A stretch of 53,958 bases of DNA from Phycisphaerales bacterium (GCA_029242715.1 JAQWTL010000029.1:1-53958), one strand, 5' to 3'; shown: positions 1 to 7,625, counted from the first letter of the stretch. Notes: generated from the sequence alone by a model not told the origin. Numbers and translations: made by a program.

Positions 1-10
1 AACCCCACCG

Positions 11-43
11 CAGCCCCGGCAGAGACCCTGTCGGGGCTGTTTC
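11..43 (+). terminator. Intrinsic terminator of an upstream gene
   Basis: A perfect 8-bp stem (CAGCCCCG at 11-18, CGGGGCTG at 32-39) with a 13-nt loop is followed by TTTCTT. This is the layout of a rho-independent terminator on the plus strand. It presumably ends a gene that lies left of the window. Confidence 0.75.
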
Positions 44-122
44 TTATATATGGAAGGCGAAGGCTTGAACCTGTGGGCCAATCCGTCAGAATGGAGCCTG
101 GACCTGTCGGGAGAGAAGATCC

Positions 123-1571
123 ATGAGAGCTATCTGTGCAATCGTTGCGAGCCTGATGCTCAGCTGCAACACGTTTGCAGACGTGATCAATGTCCCTGCG
201 GACTATCCCACCATTCAGGCAGCCATCGATGCGTCATCTGATGGTGACGTGATCAACATCGCTGCGGGTACCTTCAACGAGGCCAACCTCAATCCAGGCG
301 ACAAGGTTGTCACGATCCAGGGCACGCTCAACACCAATGGCTCATTGGCGACCACCATTGATGCGAATATGCAAGGTGGAAGCGTTTTCTACATAGCAAA
401 CAATCAAAGTCCCAATCTTGAACTCAAGCATTTATACATCACTGGCGGCCAATCCTTTGCAGGTGCTGGAATCTACTGTGTTGCAAGCAATCCCACCGTG
501 AGTCATTGCACGATACTTGGCAACATTGCCACCATTAGTGGCGGAGGTGTTTATTGCAATAACAGCAGTCCTACTATTTTTGACTGTGCCATTGTCAACA
601 ACTCCTCTAGCGAAGCTGGCGGCGGAATCACTTGCGATATTTCCAGCAACCCTACGATCACCGACTGCATAATCTCGAATAATGTTTCAGAACAAAGAGG
701 CGGCGGTATCTTTTGCTACAACGATTGCAGCCCAGTCATCTCCAACTGCATCATTTCGAGAAACACCGCCAGCGATAACTCATATGGCGGCGGGGTCTTC
801 TGTTACAGAAGTAGAACCATGTTTGATAACTGCGTCATAGAGAACAACAGTATAAATGGCAGTGGCGGCGGCATCAGCTATTTCAACAGCAACGGCACGA
901 TGATCGACTGCGCCATATTGAACAATAACACCACTGGTATCTATGGTTTTGGCGGAGGCTTAGAAACTGTTTTCAGCAGCCATGTCGAACTTATCTCATG
1001 CACCATTTCGGGAAATGATGCTTCAAGGTATGGCGGAGGAATCTATGCCAGTAGCTCCAATAATTATTTGGTTACCAAAGGATGCACTCTCACAGACAAC
1101 ATGGCATGGAGAGGCGGTGGCTTCTACTGTTACCAAACTAATGCCCTCATAACTGAATCTCTTATCGAAAACAACAGTACTGGATCCTATGGTGGCGGAA
1201 TCGTATGCAGATCCAACAGCAACACGACCATTAACAGTTCTATGATTTTGAACAACTCAGCAGGATTTGATGGTGGCGGGATCTACCAGGAGAACGCTAT
1301 CAGCGCCCTGATGGATACCATTGTCTGTGGCAATGCTCCTGATCAGATTTACGGTGACTGGACCGACAACGATGGCAACACCGTTACAGATGATTGCCCT
1401 CTATGCCCCGGCGATGCGACTGGTGACGGATACGTCGACGTCAACGACGTGCTCTACCTCATCTCCGCCTGGGACACCGCAGATCCCAACGCCGACTTCG
1501 ACGGCGACGGCCTGGTCGACACCGATGATGTCCTCATCCTGCTGAGCAACTTCGGGGAACCCTGCCCATAG
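123..1571 (+). CDS. Secreted right-handed parallel beta-helix protein with C-terminal dockerin-like EF-hands
   Basis: This 482-residue protein starts with a signal peptide (basic start, hydrophobic run to about residue 19, FADVINV). The motif VPADYPTIQAAIDAS follows, typical of planctomycetal beta-helix proteins. From about residue 100 to 410 there are repeated coils of the type GGGIYC...N.SPTI.NC.I..N, with stacked Cys and Asn positions as in pectate-lyase-like right-handed beta-helices. The last 55 residues hold two calcium-loop segments (GDATGDGYVDVNDVL and ADFDGDGLVDTDDVL), which resemble dockerin type I repeats. The start is supported by GGAGAG eight bases upstream. It is probably exported and bound to the envelope or to a polymer; the ligand is unknown and no catalytic residues can be assigned. 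A second protein of the same layout is encoded at 2667. Confidence 0.9.
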   Translation: MRAICAIVASLMLSCNTFADVINVPADYPTIQAAIDASSDGDVINIAAGTFNEANLNPGDKVVTIQGTLNTNGSLATTIDANMQGGSVFYIANNQSPNLELKHLYITGGQSFAGAGIYCVASNPTVSHCTILGNIATISGGGVYCNNSSPTIFDCAIVNNSSSEAGGGITCDISSNPTITDCIISNNVSEQRGGGIFCYNDCSPVISNCIISRNTASDNSYGGGVFCYRSRTMFDNCVIENNSINGSGGGISYFNSNGTMIDCAILNNNTTGIYGFGGGLETVFSSHVELISCTISGNDASRYGGGIYASSSNNYLVTKGCTLTDNMAWRGGGFYCYQTNALITESLIENNSTGSYGGGIVCRSNSNTTINSSMILNNSAGFDGGGIYQENAISALMDTIVCGNAPDQIYGDWTDNDGNTVTDDCPLCPGDATGDGYVDVNDVLYLISAWDTADPNADFDGDGLVDTDDVLILLSNFGEPCP

Positions 1572-1635
1572 TCTCCTCCCCCACTGTGGCGCCCACTGTG
1601 GCGCGCACCCGGTTCTGGAGGGGATTCCAGGAGAC
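1571..1635. repeat. 12-bp tandem duplication inside an inverted repeat
   Basis: CCCACTGTGGCG occurs twice head to tail (1580-1591 and 1592-1603), and each copy contains the small palindrome CCACTGTGG. The pair is enclosed by GTCTCCT (1571-1577) and AGGAGAC (1629-1635), which are complementary, so the transcript of the beta-helix gene could fold here just past its stop codon. There is no T-run, so this is not a typical intrinsic terminator. Confidence 0.5.
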
Positions 1636-1694
1636 GACACGAGACAACCGCCCAGCGCGAACACTGATTTCGATGCGATGAAGGTGGTTGTGAA

Positions 1695-1768
1695 CGCCCC
1701 GAGCACGACTCGAACGTGCGACCTGCGGTTTAGAAGACCGCTGCTCTATCCAGCTGAGCTACCGGGGC
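1695..1768 (-). tRNA. tRNA-Arg (anticodon TCT)
   Basis: Read on the minus strand, the 74 bases fold as a full cloverleaf. The acceptor stem is GCCCCGG paired with TCGGGGC and the D arm is GCTC...GAGC. The anticodon arm is GCGGT-CTTCTAA-ACCGC with anticodon TCT, and the T arm is GCACG-TTCGAGT-CGTGC. The discriminator base is G and no CCA is encoded. The gene stands alone between two protein genes. Confidence 0.95.
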
Positions 1769-1890
1769 CAGGCGGGCATATTAACCGACACCTGCCAAGG
1801 ATGAACAGCGCCTCGGGATACCACGATCTCTCCCCCAGAGACCATCAGACACCCTCAGATGCAACAAGTTGTAAAGGCTCGTAGAAAGAG

Positions 1891-2280
1891 TTACGTCAGC
1901 GTGATGACGCCCATTTCGACGCCAAATCCGACTGTCGCTACACCCTGAACAAAGACATAGACAAAGGCCAGTACAAATCCGGTTGAAACAGAGATCCTGT
2001 TTCCTTCTCGACACTTGTAGAACTCACGGATCATGAACCAGGAAAACAACAGGCAGGCAAGGGCTGGGCCGAACACATCGATCGTGAATGAAACAAACAA
2101 TGTGTTCAGCACAAAGAAGACCATCCAGAAGAGACTGAAACTGACGGCAGCAATCCCAAGACTCATGAACAGGTACTTCCACCTTCCCGGGCAATGCAGA
2201 ATGAACTTTCCAAAGCACCACAACAAAACCGCGCTGATCAGAACCGGACTCGTCAACAAAAGAATTTCCCAGATGTTCAT
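1891..2280 (-). CDS. Small multi-pass membrane protein, unknown function
   Basis: The protein is 129 residues long with about four hydrophobic segments: roughly 5-27, 34-63, 66-86 and 101-128, with a charged turn around residues 87-97 (REFYKCREGNR). It has no signal peptidase site, no lipobox and no family motif I recognise. AAAGGACG lies just upstream of the ATG. The gene stands alone between the tRNA-Arg gene and a divergent beta-helix gene. It is called as real because of its coherent membrane-protein composition and good ribosome binding site. Confidence 0.65.
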   Translation of the reverse strand: MNIWEILLLTSPVLISAVLLWCFGKFILHCPGRWKYLFMSLGIAAVSFSLFWMVFFVLNTLFVSFTIDVFGPALACLLFSWFMIREFYKCREGNRISVSTGFVLAFVYVFVQGVATVGFGVEMGVITLT

Positions 2281-2666
2281 TGTTCGTCCTTTTCAAAAGT
2301 CAACGACATTGAGTCGAACGGTTTCAGTCAGGCTTTCTGCCACATCAAGAAAAACGTGGACGAGGTAATCGTACTTCACACAAATTCGGCTACTCCAATG
2401 CAGACTTTTTTTCTTCGATGACACATCATCATTCTTTTTTCACTAAACCGAAAAACACCCCACTACTCTGATAACTGCGAGTTCGGGTAAGCCAAATCAG
2501 CGGATTTGAATGGCCTGGAATCGATTCCAGGAGCTCCCGGACTCCTCTTTCGACCGTTCCAGGTGCGATTTTCCACCTGCTTGCCGACACTGACTGAATA
2601 AGTCTTGAAGACAGAGTTGCAGGCTGTTCCAATGGTTGTCGTATCTTCACACCAGAGGAGAGAACC
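2281..2666. other. Intergenic region with inverted repeats
   Basis: This 386-base gap separates a minus-strand membrane protein from the plus-strand beta-helix gene, so it must hold promoters for both. I see no convincing gene in it. It contains a perfect 18-bp palindrome (2514-2531) and a hairpin CAGGTG-N8-CACCTG (2560-2579). The palindrome is described separately. Confidence 0.6.
2514..2531. promoter_or_regulatory. Perfect 18-bp palindrome, candidate operator
   Basis: CCTGGAATCGATTCCAGG is identical to its own reverse complement. It lies about 135 bases upstream of the beta-helix gene at 2667 and about 235 bases from the divergent membrane protein gene. A dyad of this length fits a dimeric regulator site or an RNA hairpin; no regulator is identified. 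Confidence 0.4.
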
Positions 2667-3626
2667 ATGAGATGTCTGGCTCGGTGCGCAATTTTGATTG
2701 GGCTTTCCAGCTCCAGTCTTGCTGAAACCTGGACCGTCGATGATGACGGCCCGGCAGATTTCAGCACGATCCAGGAAGCCATTGCCGCAGCCAACCAGGG
2801 TGACACCATTGAGATCGCCGGTGGAAGCTATGGTGAATCTGATCTTTTCATCGCAGATGCGGACATCACCTTGATTGGCGCCGTCAACCCCGACGGCTCC
2901 CCCGCCGTGAAAATTGATGGGCAGTCCACGCAGAACATCCTGCTGGGAATTGGTCTTGCTGCCGCCACCGGAGCCACTGTTGAGAATCTGATCTTCACCG
3001 GCTCAACTGGAAACGCACTCTGGATCTACCACCACGCGCCGACAATCCGGAACTGTACGTTCGTCGAGAACTCTTCTGAGTTTCAGGGCACAGCCGTCTG
3101 GACCAGTTCGACAGAAGCCGTCTTTGAATCATGCCGGTTCATTGGCAATACGGCAACAGACAATGGGAACGTGGTCCACATCAAAGGCGTAACCGGATTC
3201 CAGGGTGAAGACCATGGAAATCCCGTTTTCCGCGATTGCCTGTTCGAAAACAACTCCGGCTCAAGCATCGTGCTGGCGGTGTTCTGGGACGCCCGCTTCG
3301 AGCGTTGTACATTCCATGACAATACGGCTGCTTCCATCCTGCAGTCACATCAGGGCAATCTGGCCCTTTTGAACACACAATTGTGTGAAAACGAGGGCGA
3401 TCCCATCATGGGCGACTGGACGGATGAGGGCGGAAACTTCATCGGAGAGATCTGCCCGACCGATTGCGTCGGCGATTTCAATGGTGACCAGATCGTTGGT
3501 GTTGATGATCTGCTGACGGTTCTGGAATCCTTCCAGATCAACGGCCAAGGCGACTGCGATGATGATGGTGATACGGATGTCGACGATGTCCTCATCCTGA
3601 TAAACAGTTGGGGAAACTGTGAATAG
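2667..3626 (+). CDS. Secreted beta-helix protein with dockerin-like C-terminus
   Basis: The 319-residue product has a signal peptide (MRCLARCAILIGLSSSSLAET) followed by WTVDDDGPADFSTIQEAI, the same entry motif as the protein at 123. The central part has shorter, less regular beta-helix coils (for example TIRNCTFVENSS and FESCRFIGNTA). The C-terminus carries two EF-hand-like calcium loops (VGDFNGDQIVGVDDLL and DDDGDTDVDDVLILI). GAGGAGAG lies directly upstream of the ATG. The role is probably the same as that of the first protein (exported, repeat-mediated binding). The shorter helix suggests divergence after duplication, not a recent copy. Confidence 0.9.
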   Translation: MRCLARCAILIGLSSSSLAETWTVDDDGPADFSTIQEAIAAANQGDTIEIAGGSYGESDLFIADADITLIGAVNPDGSPAVKIDGQSTQNILLGIGLAAATGATVENLIFTGSTGNALWIYHHAPTIRNCTFVENSSEFQGTAVWTSSTEAVFESCRFIGNTATDNGNVVHIKGVTGFQGEDHGNPVFRDCLFENNSGSSIVLAVFWDARFERCTFHDNTAASILQSHQGNLALLNTQLCENEGDPIMGDWTDEGGNFIGEICPTDCVGDFNGDQIVGVDDLLTVLESFQINGQGDCDDDGDTDVDDVLILINSWGNCE

Positions 3627-3959
3627 TTCACTGAGTTGAACACGTTTGATGTCAACACGAGCGCCTGACTAATTGAACAAAATCCACTGCTATGCAGGTT
3701 TTTACTTGCCAAACCGGGTGGTCATTGCGCATAGTAAGAGTGACGCATGTGACATCGATCGAAATGATCTGATGAAACAGGTGTTCTCCCCACTAGCGGG
3801 GACCGCGACCGGAACAGGCCATCGCACAGATAGTGCGGCCTGGAGACTTGCTGAAGACCATCACGTTCTCTCCCTCCCAGGATGAAGATTGACGGTCCAC
3901 GCAAGTAACTTCATTTAGCCCCCGGTACCGGTCACCTGCTACGGGTGATGATGTCGATT

Positions 3960-4115
3960 GCCAGGTCCAACGGGGGACCTGTGAAAGAAAACACGAGGGG
4001 AACACGCGGGCGCTACACCGGCCCTGTGCCACTGTGGCATGCCGCCTGGGGATGGCTGCTCTGTCCCGCGCATGTGCCCCCTTGTGTTGGTCTCTCTCCA
4101 CAGCCCCCGTTGACG
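3960..4115 (+). ncRNA. Candidate structured non-coding RNA (6S-like overall layout, unidentified)
   Basis: The element folds as one long rod. The closing stem is CAACGGGGG (3968-3976) with CCCCCGTTG (4104-4112). It continues as CTGTG (3979-3983) with CACAG (4099-4103). Next comes an asymmetric internal bubble, AAAGAAAA on one side and a 12-nt pyrimidine-rich strand on the other. A 9-pair stem (3992-4000 with 4078-4086) and CGCGGG (4005-4010) with CCCGCG (4065-4070) follow. The apex contains the hairpin TGCCA-CTG-TGGCA. A closing stem, large bubble and terminal stem recall 6S RNA, but I do not recognise conserved 6S sequence. The transcribed strand is not proven; plus is chosen because the following small ORF is on plus. 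Confidence 0.45.
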
Positions 4116-4139
4116 GCAATCGAAGAAAGGCGGTGCGAC

Positions 4140-4247
4140 ATGCTGGTAGGTCCCGTTCTGGTCACGTATGCAATTACGACCCTGGGGGGGATTGGTCTAT
4201 GCCTCCTCGTTGCGGCATTGACCACAGGACACCGCGAAAGACCGTGA
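4140..4247 (+). CDS. Possible 35-residue single-pass membrane peptide
   Basis: An ATG at 4140 opens a 35-codon frame whose product is almost entirely one hydrophobic helix (about residues 2-28) with a short basic tail (GHRERP). AAAGGCGG lies a few bases upstream and could serve as a ribosome binding site. It starts 28 bases after the closing stem of the structured element at 3968-4112, so that element could be its leader. It could be a small membrane protein, a toxin-like peptide or chance; composition is the only evidence. Confidence 0.3.
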   Translation: MLVGPVLVTYAITTLGGIGLCLLVAALTTGHRERP

Positions 4248-4271
4248 GTGCATAGGCCTTGCGCCGTTTGC

Positions 4272-4314
4272 TCCCGGAATCCGGCCGCTGTTGATCAGAA
4301 GGCCCCTTCCGGGA
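4272..4314. other. Strong hairpin without T-run
   Basis: TCCCGGAA (4272-4279) pairs with TTCCGGGA (4307-4314), and inside it GGCC (4283-4286) pairs with GGCC (4301-4304). It lies between the possible small ORF and the hisN-like gene. It may be the 3' end of a transcript or part of an untranslated leader. Confidence 0.45.
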
Positions 4315-4454
4315 ATCCTCCCCCGACGACGTGAGGCCATGCATCTTCATATCTCTGTCCCAGTCATCTCAATGATGTGGATGATCTGCAGTTGAGTGAA
4401 GAGAGCCGCATCGCCCATCAACGCCGAAACTGAAGCCTCGTTAACATTCTCAGC

Positions 4455-5285
4455 ATGACCATTGCACTTGATGACGACATCAAGACCGGCCTGCATGAAC
4501 GTCTTGAAGCCGCTCAGGCCATCGCCCAGGCCGGCAGTGAGATCCTGCGCCATTACTTCAAGAGCCAGGAATGGTCCGTCGAGGACAAGGCCGATGGTTC
4601 CCCGGTAACCACTGCAGACCGTGAAACGGAAACCTGCATACGCAAAGCGATCAACCATGCCTTTCCAGGTGATGGTCTCATCGGTGAGGAATATGGCGAC
4701 AAGGATGCTGATGGAACAACCGGCTATCGCTGGGTGATTGATCCCATCGATGGCACGATTTCATTCGTACATGGAGTACCCATGTTCGGAATACTCATCG
4801 GCATCGAACATGACCAGAAACCACTGGCAGGATTGATGGAATTTCCAATGCTTGATGAACGTGCCTGGGCCATACGTGGCGCGGGCGCTTGGCATCAAGT
4901 CGGCCACCAGGAACCAGTCGCAGCCCACGTCTCCAATACGAACAGCCTTGCACAATCAATGGTCTGCACGACATCCTTTGATTATTTCCGGGATCACGAA
5001 TACCCCGATGCCTACGTTGCCCTTGGACAGGCCTGCCGCCGAACCCGCGGATGGAGTGACTGCTACTGCCAACTGCTGCTGTGTACCGGAAGGGTCGATG
5101 CCGTGGTTGAACCGGAACTCAAGCGATGGGATATCGGTGCCATCGTGCCGATTCTCCAGGAAGCCGGGGGACGGTTCACCAACTGGAGTGGCCTGCAGGA
5201 GGGCGATCCAGGTGTCCCGAAGGGCATTGCGAGTAACGGATGCCTTCATGAGGCACTTGTTGATCTACTGAAGGGCTGGAGCTGA
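4455..5285 (+). CDS. hisN: Inositol monophosphatase-family phosphatase, probably histidinol-phosphatase
   Basis: The 276-residue protein has the full metal-site set of the inositol monophosphatase superfamily. GEEYG at about residue 76 supplies a glutamate ligand, WVIDPIDGTISF at about 94-105 is the DPxDGT motif, and RWDIGA at about 221 supplies the third aspartate. The sequence around the second motif (DPIDGT-SFVHGVPMFG-LIG) is closer to HisN-type histidinol-phosphate phosphatases than to SuhB. The likely reaction is L-histidinol phosphate to L-histidinol, but other phosphomonoesters are possible and no his genes are adjacent. It is cytoplasmic and Mg-dependent. No strong Shine-Dalgarno is visible. 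Confidence 0.82.
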   Translation: MTIALDDDIKTGLHERLEAAQAIAQAGSEILRHYFKSQEWSVEDKADGSPVTTADRETETCIRKAINHAFPGDGLIGEEYGDKDADGTTGYRWVIDPIDGTISFVHGVPMFGILIGIEHDQKPLAGLMEFPMLDERAWAIRGAGAWHQVGHQEPVAAHVSNTNSLAQSMVCTTSFDYFRDHEYPDAYVALGQACRRTRGWSDCYCQLLLCTGRVDAVVEPELKRWDIGAIVPILQEAGGRFTNWSGLQEGDPGVPKGIASNGCLHEALVDLLKGWS

Positions 5286-5304
5286 AAAGCTACACTGCTC
5301 CCTG

Positions 5305-5377
5305 GGGCTAGTAGCTCAGCGGTCAGAGCACGCGACTCATAATCGTTTGGTCGCAGGTTCGAATCCTGCCTAGCCTA
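5305..5377 (+). tRNA. tRNA with CAT anticodon (elongator Met or Ile2)
   Basis: The 73 bases fold as a cloverleaf. The acceptor stem is GGGCTAG with CTAGCCT (position 1-72 is a G-T pair) and the D arm is GCTC...GAGC. The anticodon loop is CTCATAA with anticodon CAT at 5338-5340, and the T arm is GCAGG-TTCGAAT-CCTGC. The discriminator is A and CCA is not encoded. The anticodon stem is weak at its outer end, with a G-T pair and a C-T mismatch. Initiator features (three G-C pairs in the anticodon stem) are absent, so it is elongator Met or the Ile2 species whose C34 is changed to lysidine. Sequence alone does not decide. Confidence 0.88.
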
Positions 5378-5392
5378 TTGACTGAAGGACAA

Positions 5393-5422
5393 GGCCCCGG
5401 CCCGGACCGGGGCCATCTTCTT
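5393..5422 (+). terminator. Intrinsic terminator after the tRNA
   Basis: GGCCCCGG (5393-5400) pairs perfectly with CCGGGGCC (5407-5414) across a six-base loop and is followed by ATCTTCTT. It lies 15 bases after the tRNA and would end its transcript. Confidence 0.8.
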
Positions 5423-5616
5423 GCCTGCAAACTCCTGTCAGACATGTATTTCCATGAAAAAGGGGTTTGTATTCTGGCGTGAAGAGCTCACGTGGGATGC
5501 TGGTCCAGAAAAGCCGCCACTGTGACAATTCCCGTCATGGGTTACCTTGCATCCCGTTGGGAGGATCGCCGGCGATTCGTTAGCGCGGCATAGCCCCTCC
5601 GAACCTGGAGGTATTC

Positions 5617-6171
5617 ATGGTCTGGCTTTGGGATCTGATCTTCGTTTTCATCATCGCCTGCATCGTTTTCGGTGCGATCTACTCGATGGCTGTCCGTCCA
5701 ACCTATTCAGCAAGAGCTGCTGCAGCCGATGACAGCGCCGCAGACATCGGATGTCTCTGGCTGATCTTCCTGTTCTTCCTGTTCTTCCTGCCTATCTGGG
5801 GCGGTGGACTCTGGGTCGAACCCATTGGACCTGAGATCAATGGTTCCCATGCCGTCAACTTCCTCCTGTTCGCCTTCATCATCCTCATATTCTTCGGGGT
5901 GATCTGGGCAGTCATTCCAGGAACCGAGTTCGCATGGGATGGTGAATCAGGTGATGCTGCAACTACTGATGATGACGGCGGCTGGGGCGCGATATTCTGG
6001 TTCTTCATCGTCATCATCGTCCTGGTGATCATCTTTGGATACATGTGGTCTTCACCGAAAACAATGCGTGACAAGACGACAACCGTCGAGACCACCTCGA
6101 TGATCCTGGATGAACAAGTACCTTCAACACTGGCATTCGATGAGCACATGAACCGCCTTCTCGAATCCTGA
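5617..6171 (+). CDS. Membrane protein of unknown function
   Basis: The 184-residue product has four hydrophobic segments: about 3-25, 46-66, 82-105 and 126-146. Between segments 3 and 4 there is an acidic stretch (DGESGDAATTDDDGG). A soluble C-terminal tail of about 35 residues follows (SSPKTMRDKTTTVE...). The start ATG is preceded by GGAGG at a good distance. A clear terminator follows, so it is a single-gene transcript. I do not recognise the family. Confidence 0.75.
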   Translation: MVWLWDLIFVFIIACIVFGAIYSMAVRPTYSARAAAADDSAADIGCLWLIFLFFLFFLPIWGGGLWVEPIGPEINGSHAVNFLLFAFIILIFFGVIWAVIPGTEFAWDGESGDAATTDDDGGWGAIFWFFIVIIVLVIIFGYMWSSPKTMRDKTTTVETTSMILDEQVPSTLAFDEHMNRLLES

Positions 6172-6203
6172 ACACGACGAGCTTGAAAGTGATGAGTAGA
6201 CGT

Positions 6204-6230
6204 GGCCCCGAAAGGGGCCGCGTTTTTTTA
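6204..6230 (+). terminator. Intrinsic terminator
   Basis: GGCCCC-GAAA-GGGGCC with a GNRA-type tetraloop is followed by GCG and seven T residues. It ends the membrane protein transcript from 5617 and lies 35 bases before the end of the convergent pseudopilin gene. Confidence 0.92.
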
Positions 6231-6264
6231 TCTGTATTGAGACTGGATCATGCTGAAACGGAAG

Positions 6265-7056
6265 CTAGTCCCACTGGAGAACCGGGCCATCAGCTTCCAT
6301 TCGATACGTGAAACCCAGGATGGCATCCGAGTGGCGAGTGGTATCGTCGATGGAGAACAATCCATCGGGACCACCGCGATTCAAACTGCCTCGAAAGGCC
6401 GATGGCGATCCCAGGAAATCCACATGTCCATCACCAAAGGCGACATAACCACCCCATTTACCATTGAAACAGGCATACGACTCTTCGGTCTCGATGCCAT
6501 CTTCTGGCCCACGATTGCCAAACAGTGGAAAACTCGTGCTCAACTTCATGCGTGAGCCCCAGTTGTTCTTGAGACGGTCGCCATATAACGGCATGTGTGC
6601 ATAGGACACGTTGCTGATGTCATTGAGATTGGCTTCAAACGAAGAATCCCAATACACCCCACCGCGTGGATCATAAGCAGCCCAGTTGTAATCCTCGTCA
6701 GGATCAACCATGTAATCAGCGCGAGAGACCAGCTTGTCAGGCGTGACGTAACGCTGCATGACCAGCAGGCTGTACAGGTTGGCTGTTGTGTCTTCACCGA
6801 TGTCGCGGCTGCCGGAAACTTCGCTGGGAACGGGCATGCCCTCCCCTGAACTCAGACCAGCTACGTTGAGTCCCTGCATCAAGGCGTACAGATTGACCTG
6901 ATCATGCATGCCCCAACCACTGACAGCTGCCTTGCCGCCTTCTTCCTTGAGACCTGTCAAGCTTTTCTGCATCGAGGGAAGCAGGATTGCCAGAAGGACC
7001 CCGATGCACAAAAGTGACATCAGCATCCCGACCATGGAAAACGCTCTGCGGTTCAT
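6265..7056 (-). CDS. Type II pseudopilin-like protein with H-x9-DG-type motif
   Basis: The 263-residue protein begins with a short basic leader and a long hydrophobic helix (AFSMVGMLMSLLCIGVLLAI). This is the arrangement of prepilin/pseudopilin N-terminal methylation domains, although the usual Glu at +5 is absent here. The rest is soluble. Near residues 205-215 it has YVAFGDGHVDFL, the motif found in the expanded DUF1559-type pseudopilins of planctomycetes. It probably assembles with or is processed like type II secretion/pilus subunits. Its start overlaps the upstream lipoprotein gene by four bases, so it is the last gene of a three-gene operon. Confidence 0.8.
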   Translation of the reverse strand: MNRRAFSMVGMLMSLLCIGVLLAILLPSMQKSLTGLKEEGGKAAVSGWGMHDQVNLYALMQGLNVAGLSSGEGMPVPSEVSGSRDIGEDTTANLYSLLVMQRYVTPDKLVSRADYMVDPDEDYNWAAYDPRGGVYWDSSFEANLNDISNVSYAHMPLYGDRLKNNWGSRMKLSTSFPLFGNRGPEDGIETEESYACFNGKWGGYVAFGDGHVDFLGSPSAFRGSLNRGGPDGLFSIDDTTRHSDAILGFTYRMEADGPVLQWD

Positions 7057-7625
7057 TGTCCAGGAGTCCCGCTGCCATCGTCATCAGCTTCGGATGCTTT
7101 CTCGATGGCAGAGTCACGTTGCAATTGCCGGTCGATGCTGGGCTTGGGGAGTGATTCCATGTAAGACTTGAAGCGGCTGGAAGTGATCTTGTTGAGTATG
7201 CCGTAGACCTTCTCAACCGAATCAGCATGGCCATAGACCGTGAAACTGGCATGCCCACCCTTGGCATTCCATGCCTTGATCCACCAGGTCTGAGATTCAC
7301 TCCCATCACCAGTTGGAGGCTCGACAAACCACTTGCCGGCCTGAACCGCGGCTGCAATGGCCTGGCCATCTGCACGATCAACCCGGCCTTCCCAGGAATA
7401 GACGTTATTGGCAACATCTCGACCACCGGCATACTTCAGCAGACCGTTTCCACTGAGTTGGATCCGAACCATCTGTTGAGCCTGTCCTTCCATCAACAAC
7501 TCGATGGAGATTCCGTCGGTCGGACTGTCGGGGCCTCCGGTCACAACCCAGTTGGAAGCGCAACCACCCAACGATCCCAGACACATGACCAGAGCAATGG
7601 CTTTGATGATCCGGCTAGTTGCCAT
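7053..7625 (-). CDS. Lipoprotein of unknown function
   Basis: The 190-residue protein starts with a lipoprotein signal (LGSLGGCASNW, acylated Cys at about residue 22). The mature part contains a compact domain to about residue 150 (ELLMEGQAQQ, RIQLSGNGLLKYAGG, SFTVYGHADSV) and an acidic, Ser/Gly-rich tail. The middle domain has the same general plan as the upstream lipoprotein (an output-style beta segment with a measured-versus-displayed value phrase such as GLLKYAGG and TLRYANLPG). The two may be distant paralogues. It overlaps the pseudopilin gene by ATGA and the upstream gene by 11 bases, which implies translational coupling. Confidence 0.8.
   Translation of the reverse strand: MATSRIIKAIALVMCLGSLGGCASNWVVTGGPDSPTDGISIELLMEGQAQQMVRIQLSGNGLLKYAGGRDVANNVYSWEGRVDRADGQAIAAAVQAGKWFVEPPTGDGSESQTWWIKAWNAKGGHASFTVYGHADSVEKVYGILNKITSSRFKSYMESLPKPSIDRQLQRDSAIEKASEADDDGSGTPGQ

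Larger units (their letters stand above)
3627..4454. other. 828-base region without a large gene, rich in RNA-like structure
   Basis: No open frame here looks like an ordinary protein. Structures seen are a weak hairpin with a T-run at 3687-3703 (CTGC-TAT-GCAG-GTTTTT), a hairpin AGGC-N3-CGCAC-AGATA-GTGCG-GCCT at 3816-3841, a long multi-part fold at 3968-4112, a possible small ORF at 4140-4247, and a strong hairpin at 4272-4314. The density of structure suggests one or more non-coding RNA genes. I could not match tmRNA, RNase P RNA or SRP RNA signatures on either strand. Confidence 0.55.

Noticed and set aside
3630-4120. tmRNA, RNase P RNA or SRP RNA in the gene-free gap
   Set aside because: I looked on both strands for the tmRNA start and tRNA-like end, the RNase P GAGGAAAGTCC and ACAGAAACCC phrases, and the SRP GGAA tetraloop region; none is present.
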